Source: Cyclobacteriaceae bacterium
GTDB lineage: Bacteria; Bacteroidota; Bacteroidia; Cytophagales; Cyclobacteriaceae
DNA: 64,000 bases
Direction of reading: 5' to 3'
NCBI GenBank assembly: GCA_947458585.1
Contig: CANGYY010000007.1
Location: 1-64,000, forward strand
Below the pieces are notes generated by a model that was not told the origin of the DNA, made no database searches, and saw only the letters and a program-made list of their open reading frames with translations. Positions 17,851-26,523 of the stretch are shown in pieces; positions within the stretch are counted from its first letter, which is position 1, and each line of letters opens with the position of its first letter. The position numbers and the translations under genes were made by a program.

Positions 17851-17884
17851 TTGTACTTATTTTTAATTCCCTCTATTAATTTTA
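17851..17884 (+). promoter_or_regulatory. candidate promoter of the DUF2911 gene
   Basis: TTG at 17851-17853 and TAATTTTA at 17877-17884 resemble the Bacteroidota -33/-7 pair, but the -7 has A in place of the last G and the spacer is 23. The gene starts 32 bases further on. Weak. Confidence 0.3.
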
Positions 17885-17915
17885 CTTAATCAAAGTACCT
17901 CTAAAATTTTAAACT

Positions 17916-18482
17916 ATGAAGAAGCACTACTTAGGATTGATCTTGGTTGGATCCCTTACTTTCACCCTGGCTTGTCAGCCCAAATCAGAAGAATCGACCG
18001 CTACCGAGACGCAGGAACAGACGGCGGAAGAGGCGCCAGAGAAACGACCAAGCCCATTGGTAACCAAAGAAGGACAGGTTGCTGGAAAGACCATCAAAGT
18101 GCAATACGGTTCGCCCGCCGTCAAAGGAAGAACGGTTTGGGGCGACTTGGTTCCTTACAACGTCGTATGGAGAACAGGTGCCAACGAGGCTTCTTACGTC
18201 GATTTAGCCCAAGGCATTACTGTGGAAGGGAAAGCCTTGGCTGCAGGTAAATATTCCATTTTTACCATACCTAAAGAGAATGGTACTTGGACCGTGATAT
18301 TCAATTCAGATTGGAATCTAGAGCATGGGCATTTTCAGTACAACGAGAAAAATGATGTGCTTCGCGTGGAGGTTCAGCCCCAATGGGAAGAAACAAGCCA
18401 GGAAACTTTGTCCATGGAAGTGGAAAGCCCAGGGTTGGTGATCCGATGGGAAAAACTCAAACTCCCAATTACTATTCAATAA
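17916..18482 (+). CDS. DUF2911-family lipoprotein
   Basis: A 188-residue exported lipoprotein: hydrophobic signal with lipobox LTLAC-type cleavage before Cys20, then a Glu/Thr-rich linker (to about 45) and a DUF2911 domain. Family stretches include VQYGSPAVKGRTVWG, WRTGANEASYVDL and LAAGKYSIFTIP. DUF2911 proteins are common in Bacteroidota and have no established function. The gene stands alone and ends at a hairpin terminator. Confidence 0.9.
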   Translation: MKKHYLGLILVGSLTFTLACQPKSEESTATETQEQTAEEAPEKRPSPLVTKEGQVAGKTIKVQYGSPAVKGRTVWGDLVPYNVVWRTGANEASYVDLAQGITVEGKALAAGKYSIFTIPKENGTWTVIFNSDWNLEHGHFQYNEKNDVLRVEVQPQWEETSQETLSMEVESPGLVIRWEKLKLPITIQ

Positions 18483-18489
18483 ACTCCTC

Positions 18490-18522
18490 AAATCCCCGAC
18501 TGGATGGTCGGGGATTTTTTTT
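18490..18522 (+). terminator. terminator of the DUF2911 gene
   Basis: An 11-bp stem (AAATCCCCGAC paired with GTCGGGGATTT) with a 6-base loop, followed by a run of eight T's on the plus strand, 8 bases after the stop codon. Confidence 0.88.
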
Positions 18523-18591
18523 GATTTTAAAATTCCCTAAGTTTCCGATACAATTAGTAACCCAAAAAACTAATCCCCCCAGGAGTTGGCT

Positions 18592-21009
18592 ATGAAATAC
18601 CTTTCCTTCATCAGTACGCTTATTATTACCTGTGCCTTAGGGGTATTGGTAGCACTGCCTTTTGGACAGATTCCGCCTATCGCGCCTTTGCTCGATCCCA
18701 ACCATGGATTTTGGCAAAACTCCTTCTCAGAAGATCAATTGGCAGAGGAATCCTTGGATCTTGAAAATTTGAATGCTTCAGTGGAAGTGGTTTATGACGA
18801 GCAATTGATTCCACATATCTATGCGGAGAATGAGTTGGACTTGTACCGAGCACAGGGCTATATCACTGCAAAGCACCGGCTTTGGCAGATGGAATTTCAG
18901 ACTCGCGCAGCAGCGGGTAGACTCGCGGAATTGGTAGGACCCATGGCTTTGGAATTGGATCGAATGACTCGTCGAAAAGGCTTGGCCTATGGAGCGGAAT
19001 TGGGTATCGCCTATTTACAGAAAGAGGATCCGGCCACTTTGGCTTTGGTGGAAGCCTATTCCGATGGGGTCAATCAATACATCAATCAATTGACCGATGC
19101 AAGGCTGCCGGTAGAGTACAAGATTTTGAACTACAAGCCTGAGGCCTGGTCTGCCTACAAATCCTTGCTTTTGCTCAAGTACATGTCTGACATGTTGGTG
19201 GGTGATCGGGATTTGGAGTACAGCAACTTGAAGAAAATCTTAGGCAAAGCAAATTTGGATCGTCTCTATCCTGACTTCCCCAGCGATAATGATCCTGTAA
19301 TTGAAAAAGAACGGGTATGGGATTTTCAATCCTTGTATCCTGCCAAGCCGGATAGTTTGACCTACCCAGAAGAGACGCTTCAATTGGAAGCATTGGCGCA
19401 GCCTACGGAAGGTACAGGATCTAACAACTGGGCGGTAAGTGGGAAAAAAACCAAAAATGGGCATCCCATTCTTGCCAACGACCCCCACTTAAGTTTGAAT
19501 TTACCTTCACTCTGGTATTCCATGCAGTTGAGCACCCCACAGCATACTGTAAAGGGGGCGACACTTCCAGGCGCCCTAGGTGTGATCTCCGGCTTCAACG
19601 AGTACATTGCTTGGGGAGTGACCAATGCCACCAAGGATACGCGAGATTGGTACAAGATTACGTTCCAAGACGCGTCCCGAAAAGCCTACAAGTATGGGGA
19701 AGAATGGAAAAACTCAGAATTTAGAATTGAGGAAATCAAGGTAAAAGGGGAGGAAGTATTCTTGGATACGGTGGTGTATACACACTATGGACCGGTGGTT
19801 TACGACAAATCCTTTAAATCAGATCGTCAGGATGTCAATTTTGCACTTCGTTGGATTGTACATCAAGGCACCTCCAATGAGCAGAAAACCTTCCTGCAAA
19901 TGAATAAGGCCACCAACCATGCGGGTTATACGGAAGCCTTGAAGGACTATGCTGCACCTGCTCAAAACTTCGTATTTGCTTCCAAAACTGGGGATATCGC
20001 CATGCGCATTCAGGGAAAATTCCCCTTGAAGTGGAAGGAGCAAGGTAAATTCTTCATGGATGGTGCCGACCCAAGAATGGAATGGCAAGGATATATTCCT
20101 TTCGAACACAATGCGAATACCCTCAACCCTGAACGGGGGTTTGTTTCTTCTGCCAACCAACATCCGGTAGACAGTACCTATCCTTACTATACCTTCGATC
20201 ACTCTTTCGAGCATTACCGCAACCGTAGATTGAATAGCAAGTTGACAGCAATGGATCAGATTACGGTGGAGGATATGAAGGCCTTGCAGTACGATTCCTA
20301 CAACTTGCAAGCAGCGGAATCTTTACCAGTGCTCCTCAATTTGTTGGCGGGGTATGGAGCATCCTCCAAGGAGGCTCAGAAATATATAGCGGACTTAAAA
20401 GGCTGGGATTATTTTGCTGATCCTGCCAAGAAAGGACAGACACTTTATTCCATTTGGTTTGCAGAAACGGCAGAAAGTGTCTGGAGAGAATTGATGGACC
20501 AAGGTGCCCCAGTGGTACGTCCAAACAACTACCAAACGATTGCTTTGATGCGTGATACGCCAGAGGATGCGGTTTTTGACGTCCACATGGCAGCGGGTAT
20601 CCAAACAGCCCAGTACCACGTCCAGGTTGGTTTTGATTCACTACTTGTAGCCATGAAAAAATGGGAGGCTGAAGAGGGCGATTACGGATGGGCGGACTAC
20701 AAGAAAACGACTATCCAGCACCTTGTGCCTACTTTTAAAGCCTTCTCTGTACAGGATGTGTATACAGGCGGAGGGGTTGGTATCCTCAATGCCACCGGTA
20801 GTAGACATGGAGCTAGTTGGAGAATGGTGGTAGAATTGGGTCCTACGATGAAGGCCTTTGGCATTTATCCTGGAGGCCAATCTGGGAATCCTGGAAGTAG
20901 ATTCTACGATAACTTCATTCCCATTTGGGCCAAAGGAGATTACGTGGATTTTGGATTGAAGAAGAAGGAAGATCAAAAAGGAGTATTATTCAAAACGATT
21001 TTAAACTAA
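18592..21009 (+). CDS. penicillin acylase family (Ntn-hydrolase) protein, membrane-anchored or exported
   Basis: An 805-residue Ntn-hydrolase precursor. The ATG at 18592 is preceded by AGGAG at 18581-18585 with good spacing, so it is preferred over a TTG two codons earlier. A hydrophobic N-terminus (about 1-25) targets it to the envelope. The autocatalytic cleavage site and nucleophile are in GSNNW, with Ser277 becoming the N-terminus of the beta chain. NDPHLSL after it is a conserved family stretch. The substrate may be acylated amino acids, acyl-homoserine lactones or beta-lactams; it cannot be decided. A small membrane protein gene follows by 7 bases. Confidence 0.92.
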   Translation: MKYLSFISTLIITCALGVLVALPFGQIPPIAPLLDPNHGFWQNSFSEDQLAEESLDLENLNASVEVVYDEQLIPHIYAENELDLYRAQGYITAKHRLWQMEFQTRAAAGRLAELVGPMALELDRMTRRKGLAYGAELGIAYLQKEDPATLALVEAYSDGVNQYINQLTDARLPVEYKILNYKPEAWSAYKSLLLLKYMSDMLVGDRDLEYSNLKKILGKANLDRLYPDFPSDNDPVIEKERVWDFQSLYPAKPDSLTYPEETLQLEALAQPTEGTGSNNWAVSGKKTKNGHPILANDPHLSLNLPSLWYSMQLSTPQHTVKGATLPGALGVISGFNEYIAWGVTNATKDTRDWYKITFQDASRKAYKYGEEWKNSEFRIEEIKVKGEEVFLDTVVYTHYGPVVYDKSFKSDRQDVNFALRWIVHQGTSNEQKTFLQMNKATNHAGYTEALKDYAAPAQNFVFASKTGDIAMRIQGKFPLKWKEQGKFFMDGADPRMEWQGYIPFEHNANTLNPERGFVSSANQHPVDSTYPYYTFDHSFEHYRNRRLNSKLTAMDQITVEDMKALQYDSYNLQAAESLPVLLNLLAGYGASSKEAQKYIADLKGWDYFADPAKKGQTLYSIWFAETAESVWRELMDQGAPVVRPNNYQTIALMRDTPEDAVFDVHMAAGIQTAQYHVQVGFDSLLVAMKKWEAEEGDYGWADYKKTTIQHLVPTFKAFSVQDVYTGGGVGILNATGSRHGASWRMVVELGPTMKAFGIYPGGQSGNPGSRFYDNFIPIWAKGDYVDFGLKKKEDQKGVLFKTILN

Positions 21010-21016
21010 GCCTACC

Positions 21017-21388
21017 ATGAAATTTCTATTATTCACGCTGCTGAGCACCTTAGTCGTAGTTTTTCTAAATAGTGTAGCGCCTTATTGGGTCGTGATGATT
21101 GCCGTTACCGTGTTGGCTGCCTTGATACGTCCAAGCAACTGGGGGGGATTTCTTGGTGGAGGCTTGGGGATGGGTGTGGCCTGGTTGGGTCAGACGCTCT
21201 ACATTTCTGCTGTGACTTCCAGTACACTTCCTGACAAGATGGGGGCTATAATGGGCCTCGGCTCAGGACTTAGTTTGATGGTATTGACTGCAGTATTGGG
21301 CTTTATCCTTGGAGGTTGCTCAGGACTTTTGGGAGTACTGTTTCGCAACCTGGTTCAAAAGAAGCCTACTGACGTCTACCTTGGTTAA
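21017..21388 (+). CDS. small hydrophobic membrane protein of unknown function
   Basis: A 123-residue protein that is hydrophobic almost throughout, with about four predicted membrane segments and Gly-rich turns (GGFLGGGLGMG at about 43-53). It ends with a basic tail. I do not recognise the family. It lies 7 bases after the acylase gene, so it is probably co-transcribed; whether it works with the acylase is unknown. Confidence 0.75.
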   Translation: MKFLLFTLLSTLVVVFLNSVAPYWVVMIAVTVLAALIRPSNWGGFLGGGLGMGVAWLGQTLYISAVTSSTLPDKMGAIMGLGSGLSLMVLTAVLGFILGGCSGLLGVLFRNLVQKKPTDVYLG

Positions 21389-21434
21389 GCGACTTCCCTG
21401 TACGTCTCAGTATTCATCCTCTGGGTAAATAAAA

Positions 21435-21479
21435 AATGCGGCCCTTTCTTATCCCAAATGGATAAAAAAGGGCCGCATT
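21435..21479. terminator. long bidirectional hairpin terminator
   Basis: A 20-base stem with a single mismatch (21435-21454 against 21460-21479) and a 5-base loop lies between two convergent genes. The arms contain GCGGCCC and GGGCCGC. A's flank the left side, giving a T-run on the minus strand for the NFACT gene operon. Confidence 0.8.
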
Positions 21480-21497
21480 GCTATTTAATCAAAGAAA

Positions 21498-23078
21498 TCA
21501 GGAGTGAAGTGCAGTGTCTTGATCAGGTCCTTTAGGGGCTACCAGGATCACTTTTTCCTTATCTACCACCACCGAACCGGGTGCGGATCCTTTTACTTTT
21601 CTGACAAACTTGGCTTCGGTCACGATTACTGGACTCAGGGAGTCGGATTTGAGTTTGGAGTAAAATGCGGCCAAGGAGGCTGCTCGTTCCACCACCTGCT
21701 GAGGTACGGTTGGCATCCCTTTTCTCCGAATGATGACATGGGAACCCGGTACTTGTCGAGCATGGAGCCATAGGTCATCCTTGTGTACAAAGTTGCGCAG
21801 CATCTCGTCATTGTCTTTGGCGGATTTCCCCACCCAGACGGTATATCCTTCCACCTCAAATACTTTGAAAGGGCTGCTCACTTCCGTTTTGGATACTGGA
21901 AGGTCCTCCTTGTGTTCCTTTTTGAATTCTTTCAATGCCCTGAAATCCTGTGCTTCTTGGAGTCGATCAAGCAAGGATTGAAGGGACTGGGCCTGCGCTT
22001 TTTTAGCAACCAAGGTTTTTTCCAATTGATCAATTTCCAATTGCCGATTTTTTGATTTCCGGTAAAGGGAAGCAGCGAGGTCCTGGGGTTTTTGATTGGG
22101 TTTGAGGCTAATTTTCACCTTTTCACCTGTGTAAAAATTATCCAGTTCTGCCTCACGGTTACTTTCTCCAAATGCATGGAGGTTGGCCATCAGCACATCC
22201 GCAAGTTGAGACGGGGGAGGAGAATCTCTCAGTTCTTGCAGTTTTTCCCCTGATTTCTTGAGGTATGCTTCCGTTCTTTTGAGTTGATCCTGATAAGATT
22301 TGAGGAGGCTGTTTTTTTCTTTTTCAAAACTTCCCAGCACCAAGGCTTGGTAAAACAGTTCATTGCAGGCTTGAATGGGATCTGCATAAGTAGCCTTCGC
22401 CTCCGCCTCCGGGAGTAGGCTAAGCAGCAATTCCCCTTCTTTTTCGACCAAGGCGTACAAAGGACTATCCAAGAGATCTAGTAGTTCTTGAATCAATCCC
22501 CATTTCGCATTTAGGTTGAGTTCAAGATACCCTTTTTGCTTGAGCCATGCCCGAGGTACAGGACCTAGGGTAGGTAAAAACTGAGAAACGTTTCCTTCCA
22601 GTTGAATAAAATGCTCCAAACTCAAGTCAAGTTGTCGATCCAAGGTCCTCCAATCGAGAATTTTATCTTCTGAAATGATGTTTCTAAACCATACCTCTGC
22701 TTCAGATGCCTCAGGGAGGTAAAGCAAGCAATTGCTCCGGTTGCCATGGAGTTTGAAGACCAGCACTTTTCCAGAGGAAAGTTCAAACTTTAAGGCTCTT
22801 TCATTGGAAAACACCCTGCAGGATCGAATTTGATCCCCGATCAGGCTTTCAAAGAGACTGACTGAATTCCGTTTGGCTCGGTGAAACTGGCTCGGAAAGG
22901 AAAGGTAAACCTGTGGTGGAAGCAGGTGGGCGCGGATAAACTGTGTTCCCTGAGCCCCTTCGGTCTCTAGGATTAATTCATCTTTGCTTTGAGAAAAGCA
23001 GGCCACAATCGTATTTCCTGCAAACGAATCTGAAAGGGCCGGAGCGAGGAACCGTAGAAAATGGTAGGTCAAGTGCAT
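21498..23078 (-). CDS. rqcH: NFACT-family protein (RqcH/Rqc2 homologue)
   Basis: A 526-residue NFACT protein. The N-terminal NFACT-N domain (about 1-200) is followed by coiled-coil helices (about 265-400) and the NFACT-R domain near the C-terminus (DDLWLHARQVPGSHVII, later FVRKVKGSAPGSVVV). RqcH binds stalled 50S-peptidyl-tRNA and recruits Ala-tRNA to add alanine tails. The Asp-Arg pair that is catalytic in Bacillus RqcH may correspond here to Glu93-Arg94 (FSNERALKF); alignment is needed. It is last in a five-gene unit, 2 bases after the PhnP-like gene. Confidence 0.88.
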   Translation of the reverse strand: MHLTYHFLRFLAPALSDSFAGNTIVACFSQSKDELILETEGAQGTQFIRAHLLPPQVYLSFPSQFHRAKRNSVSLFESLIGDQIRSCRVFSNERALKFELSSGKVLVFKLHGNRSNCLLYLPEASEAEVWFRNIISEDKILDWRTLDRQLDLSLEHFIQLEGNVSQFLPTLGPVPRAWLKQKGYLELNLNAKWGLIQELLDLLDSPLYALVEKEGELLLSLLPEAEAKATYADPIQACNELFYQALVLGSFEKEKNSLLKSYQDQLKRTEAYLKKSGEKLQELRDSPPPSQLADVLMANLHAFGESNREAELDNFYTGEKVKISLKPNQKPQDLAASLYRKSKNRQLEIDQLEKTLVAKKAQAQSLQSLLDRLQEAQDFRALKEFKKEHKEDLPVSKTEVSSPFKVFEVEGYTVWVGKSAKDNDEMLRNFVHKDDLWLHARQVPGSHVIIRRKGMPTVPQQVVERAASLAAFYSKLKSDSLSPVIVTEAKFVRKVKGSAPGSVVVDKEKVILVAPKGPDQDTALHS

Positions 23079-23080
23079 GG

Positions 23081-23842
23081 CTAGACGTGCAACTTAAGTC
23101 CATCATAGCCCAAATACATTCCTTCAGGAAGTTCCTTCTCTACTTCAGCATGGAGTCCAAGCCGATGGGAAATATGGGTAAAGTAGGTTTTTTTTGCGCC
23201 AATGCGCTTGGCCTGCTCGATGGCTTGCTCTAAGGTAAAGTGGGAGATGTGCGGCTCTTTTTGCAAGGCATTGAGCACCAAAATTTCTGATCCCTCCAGG
23301 AGGGCATAGGTTTCCTCTGGGATGGAGTTGGCATCGGTGATGTAACTAAAGTCCCCAATTCGAAATCCCAAAACGGGCAGTTTGTAATGAAGGACTGGAA
23401 GAGGGGTAATCCCAACTCCGTTGATTTGAAAAGGGAGGTGATCAATTTCTACGCAAGCCACTTGTGGGACGCCAGGGTATTTTTTATCATTAAAGATATA
23501 GGCATACTCTCGTTGAAGTTGCTCGAGTACAGCCGCTCTACCAAAAATGGGGATATCGGCTTGCTGGTAAAAATTGAAAGGGCGAATGTCATCCAAGCCT
23601 GCCGTATGGTCCTTGTGCTCGTGGGTAAACAGTACTGCATCCAATTGTTTGATGCCTTCCCGGAGCATTTGCATTCGGAAATCAGGCCCTGTATCGATGA
23701 CAAAGGATTGACCTTGAACGGCCAAATGAATTGCGGCTCGAAATCTTTTGTCTCTAAAATCTAGGGATTGACAGACTGGGCAAGGGCAACCTATCACCGG
23801 TACCCCTTGGGAGGTACCTGTTCCCAAAAAGGTGATGGTCAA
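23081..23842 (-). CDS. PhnP-like metallo-beta-lactamase-fold hydrolase
   Basis: A 253-residue MBL-fold enzyme. The metal motif HxHxDH is THEHKDH with His74, His76, Asp78 and His79. A CPCPVC-type cluster (Cys19, Cys21, Cys24) near the N-terminus matches the structural zinc site of PhnP. PhnP cleaves cyclic ribose phosphodiesters, but there are no phn genes here, so another phosphodiester substrate is likely. The start overlaps the stop of the small upstream gene by 4 bases and NFACT follows by 2 bases. Confidence 0.88.
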   Translation of the reverse strand: MTITFLGTGTSQGVPVIGCPCPVCQSLDFRDKRFRAAIHLAVQGQSFVIDTGPDFRMQMLREGIKQLDAVLFTHEHKDHTAGLDDIRPFNFYQQADIPIFGRAAVLEQLQREYAYIFNDKKYPGVPQVACVEIDHLPFQINGVGITPLPVLHYKLPVLGFRIGDFSYITDANSIPEETYALLEGSEILVLNALQKEPHISHFTLEQAIEQAKRIGAKKTYFTHISHRLGLHAEVEKELPEGMYLGYDGLKLHV

Positions 23843-24117
23843 AACTTTAACGTGGTTTGGCGTAATTCTGAAAGGAAATCTTGGTTTGCTTTCTCCTTGA
23901 ATTCTTTGGGGTCAAGATCTAATTCGACTAGAATATCAAGGAGGGCATTGATTTTTCCTTCCAAAGGAAAGTACTTATTGATGATGACTACTTTGGTCTC
24001 TTTCAGCAGGCAGTATCCCGACTTAAAATTTCCCTTTTCGTAGCGGAGGTGGTAAGAGGAGGCAGCAAACAAATTTTCCAATTTGTCCAAAAAGTGTTTG
24101 GTGTATTTGATTGCCAT
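23839..24117 (-). CDS. small conserved-looking protein of unknown function
   Basis: A 92-residue soluble protein with mixed charge, no signal peptide and no membrane segment. It has a helix-strand-helix look: a basic N-terminal helix, a YEKGNFKSGYCLLKETKVVIIN beta region at about 26-47 and an acidic helix after. I do not recognise a named family. It sits 3 bases after the response regulator stop and overlaps the PhnP-like gene by 4 bases, which supports it as a real gene. Confidence 0.8.
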   Translation of the reverse strand: MAIKYTKHFLDKLENLFAASSYHLRYEKGNFKSGYCLLKETKVVIINKYFPLEGKINALLDILVELDLDPKEFKEKANQDFLSELRQTTLKF

Positions 24118-24120
24118 GGA

Positions 24121-24498
24121 CTAACTCAGGAATTTTTTAACCGTTGCTAATACGAGGTCGTAGTTTAAAGGTTTCTGAATGAAGTCATCAAACCCAAACT
24201 TTCGAAAATCTTCTGGGGTATGGTTGGCGGCATTGCCTGAAATGGCAATGATGGGAATGCCATTCTTTTTTGGGTCGGCCAACTTTCTAATTTCCTTGGT
24301 GCATTGAATTCCATCCATTTGAGGCATGGTGATGTCCATCAGGATCAAATCAAAATCTTCTTCAGCAAGCATCTCCAGCACTTGCTTGCCGTTGCGGGCA
24401 GCCTTCATGCTGTAGTTTTCGAAAGCCAACACACTCTTTGTCAGATTGATAATGATGGAGCTGTCTTCACCTACCAAAATCTTCATTTTATCACGCAT
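24121..24498 (-). CDS. single-domain (CheY-like) response regulator
   Basis: A 125-residue receiver domain with no output domain. The acidic pocket Glu11-Asp12, the phospho-acceptor Asp55 (LILMDITMPQMDG), the Ser/Thr position (AISGN) and the Lys in IQKPLNY are all present, so it should be phosphorylatable. ATG at 24498 is 1 base after the upstream stop; a second ATG four codons later is possible. It lies directly after a gene that supplies an HPt domain, so a phosphotransfer pair is likely. Confidence 0.92.
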   Translation of the reverse strand: MRDKMKILVGEDSSIIINLTKSVLAFENYSMKAARNGKQVLEMLAEEDFDLILMDITMPQMDGIQCTKEIRKLADPKKNGIPIIAISGNAANHTPEDFRKFGFDDFIQKPLNYDLVLATVKKFLS

Positions 24499-24499
24499 C

Positions 24500-25246
24500 C
24501 TATAAATTGGGTTTATTCCTTAATAATTCTTGAAATTCCACTAAGGCAGCCTTAAGGTAGTGAAGACTTTCAGCAAATTCAATGCTTTTTTGTTGCCTTC
24601 CTAAGGATTCACTACACTTCGCAGCAGCATATACTTTTTCTGCCCCTAAGGTACCGGAATTCCCTTTTATTGTGTGAATGGTGTGCAAAATTTCCTCAGA
24701 CGGTAAGTCTTTTGAATTTGGATCCAGTAGTTGATAAAGGCTGATGCATTCTTGAACAAAGTCGGCATAGACTTGGTCAATTACCTCTTGGTTACTCAAG
24801 CGTAGCAGTTGGTGGTATACCTCGGTATTTAGAATTGGGAGGTCTTCAGTCACTGTTGAATTATTGATTTCTTCCTTCTCCTGTTTTTCCAATAAACTTT
24901 GAATCTTGAGAATAAATTCTTTGGGACGAATTGGTTTTGAAAGGACCTCATCAAAACCCTGGCTCAGAAAAAAAGGGGCATTTGCCTCATTTAGGTAGGA
25001 AGTTAATGCGACCACTAGGCAGGACTTGCCTAGAAGCTTTTTTGTGCTTTGCAAAAAATGTATGGGTTCGAGATCAGTCAGTTGCAGGGATAGCAAAACA
25101 AGGTGAACGGGTTCCTGTGCAATATAGGTCAACGCATCTTGGCCGGCATCAAAGCTAGCATAAGGATGAAGTTGCCCAATTAAGTATTCAAAAAGCTTTC
25201 GTTCTTGTTCCTTATTTTCTACAATCAAGATATTTTTGCTTTTCAT
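24500..25246 (-). CDS. pseudo-receiver plus HPt phosphotransfer protein
   Basis: A 248-residue two-domain protein. Residues 1-120 have the receiver fold, with Lys104 in SKPIRP, but Ser53 stands where the phospho-acceptor Asp should be (HLVLLSLQLTD) and the acidic pocket is Glu-Asn. Residues 140-245 form an HPt domain with the phosphorylatable His191 in HTIKGNSGTLGA. So it should relay phosphate through the HPt His while its receiver is inactive and probably serves for binding. It is first in the unit, 1 base upstream of the intact response regulator. Confidence 0.85.
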   Translation of the reverse strand: MKSKNILIVENKEQERKLFEYLIGQLHPYASFDAGQDALTYIAQEPVHLVLLSLQLTDLEPIHFLQSTKKLLGKSCLVVALTSYLNEANAPFFLSQGFDEVLSKPIRPKEFILKIQSLLEKQEKEEINNSTVTEDLPILNTEVYHQLLRLSNQEVIDQVYADFVQECISLYQLLDPNSKDLPSEEILHTIHTIKGNSGTLGAEKVYAAAKCSESLGRQQKSIEFAESLHYLKAALVEFQELLRNKPNL

Positions 25247-25284
25247 CTCAAACCTCCTGACTTTTAGTTTTTAAAAATTTGTGG

Positions 25285-26229
25285 ATGCCAACTGACCCTT
25301 CGTATTTGATTCTAGTAGTAGGGCCAACAGCAGTTGGTAAAACCGACCTTTGTTTAAAACTAGCCAAAAAATTCCAAACTGAGATTCTTTCCTGCGATAG
25401 CAGACAGTTTTATCGGGAAATGAATCGAGGTACGGCTAAGCCTAGTGCGGTTGAATTGGCAGAAGTGCCGCATCATTTCATCAACAATTTATCCATAACC
25501 GATGCTTACGATGTGCGGAAGTATGAGGAAGAGGCTTTGGGCCTTTTGGGAAACTTGTTTCAAAAACATCGGGTAGTTATTCTCACAGGTGGAACAGGGC
25601 TTTTTGCAGATGTAATAGTCAATGGCATGGATGCCATTCCTGAGGTGGCCCCAGAAATTCGGGAGGAAATCATTCAAGAATATCAATCCAAAGGCTTAAC
25701 CTGGCTTCAAGGCGCTGTGGAAGAAGTAGATCCAGAATTTTTTGCTCAGGTAGATCGAGCCAATCCCCAACGCTTGATGCGGGCACTCGAAATCTGGAGA
25801 GGGACAGGGTTAAAATTCAGTAGTTTTCGAACCAAGAAAAAAAATGTCAAACGGCCTTTCGAAGTCATTAAAATTGGGCTAGATCGGCCCCGGGAGGAAC
25901 TTTACAAGCGTATTGACAGTCGAATGGAGCAGATGCTAGCCGAGGGATTGTTTGAGGAAGCCCAAGGTCTTTTTGAAATGCGGGGGTTAAATGCACTTCA
26001 AACCTTAGGTTACACCGAGGTTTTCGATTTTTTGGAGGGAAAGTACGACAAGGAGGAACTCATTCGACTTTTGAAACGCAACTCCAGAAGGTATGCAAAA
26101 CGGCAGTTAACTTGGTTTCGAAGGGATCCCCTGATTCACTGGTTTCATCCCAGCGAGGAGCGGGAAATCCTTGCCTTCTTAGCGAATCAAATCGCCTTAA
26201 ATCCCCCAATAAATGCTACCCAGTTGTAG
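25285..26229 (+). CDS. miaA: tRNA dimethylallyltransferase
   Basis: A 314-residue MiaA from the ATG at 25285 (a TTG two codons earlier is less likely). The P-loop GPTAVGKT is near the N-terminus, followed by the DSRQFYREMNRGTAKPS and LTGGTGLF motifs and the C-terminal RRYAKRQLTWFRRD. It transfers a dimethylallyl group to N6 of A37 in tRNAs reading codons that start with U. MiaB, which acts next on the same base, is in this window at 50393-51871. The gene is divergent from the HPt gene with only 38 bases between the starts. Confidence 0.96.
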   Translation: MPTDPSYLILVVGPTAVGKTDLCLKLAKKFQTEILSCDSRQFYREMNRGTAKPSAVELAEVPHHFINNLSITDAYDVRKYEEEALGLLGNLFQKHRVVILTGGTGLFADVIVNGMDAIPEVAPEIREEIIQEYQSKGLTWLQGAVEEVDPEFFAQVDRANPQRLMRALEIWRGTGLKFSSFRTKKKNVKRPFEVIKIGLDRPREELYKRIDSRMEQMLAEGLFEEAQGLFEMRGLNALQTLGYTEVFDFLEGKYDKEELIRLLKRNSRRYAKRQLTWFRRDPLIHWFHPSEEREILAFLANQIALNPPINATQL

Positions 26230-26522
26230 GGGGCTTTTTTAATCAACGCGTTGAATTGGTGTCGGTTGACTTTTAGGGCTCGAAGGGCCTCAATACTACT
26301 TTGTGGAATTGACTTTTCAGCAGCAGTATTTTTCAAAATTCGTTGAATTTCCTCTGGATCAAGCAACTTTTCAGCTGTAATTCCCAACTCAGGATGAGCA
26401 AGACCTAGTTGAGCAAGTAAATTTCGCTGAAGGATCAATTTGGCACGCAAAGAGTTTCTTACGGTTAAGAAAAACAGCATGCATGCTCCAGATACAGTCA
26501 AAAACAAAGGAATAAAGCCCAT
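26187..26522 (-). CDS. small membrane-anchored protein of unknown function
   Basis: A 111-residue protein with one N-terminal membrane segment (about 1-22) and a charged, helical cytoplasmic part. I do not recognise a family. It starts 1 base downstream of the pfkA stop, so it is probably co-transcribed with pfkA. Its 3' end overlaps the 3' end of miaA by 43 bases on the opposite strand, which is a long convergent overlap. Confidence 0.7.
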   Translation of the reverse strand: MGFIPLFLTVSGACMLFFLTVRNSLRAKLILQRNLLAQLGLAHPELGITAEKLLDPEEIQRILKNTAAEKSIPQSSIEALRALKVNRHQFNALIKKAPYNWVAFIGGFKAI

Positions 26523-26523
26523 A

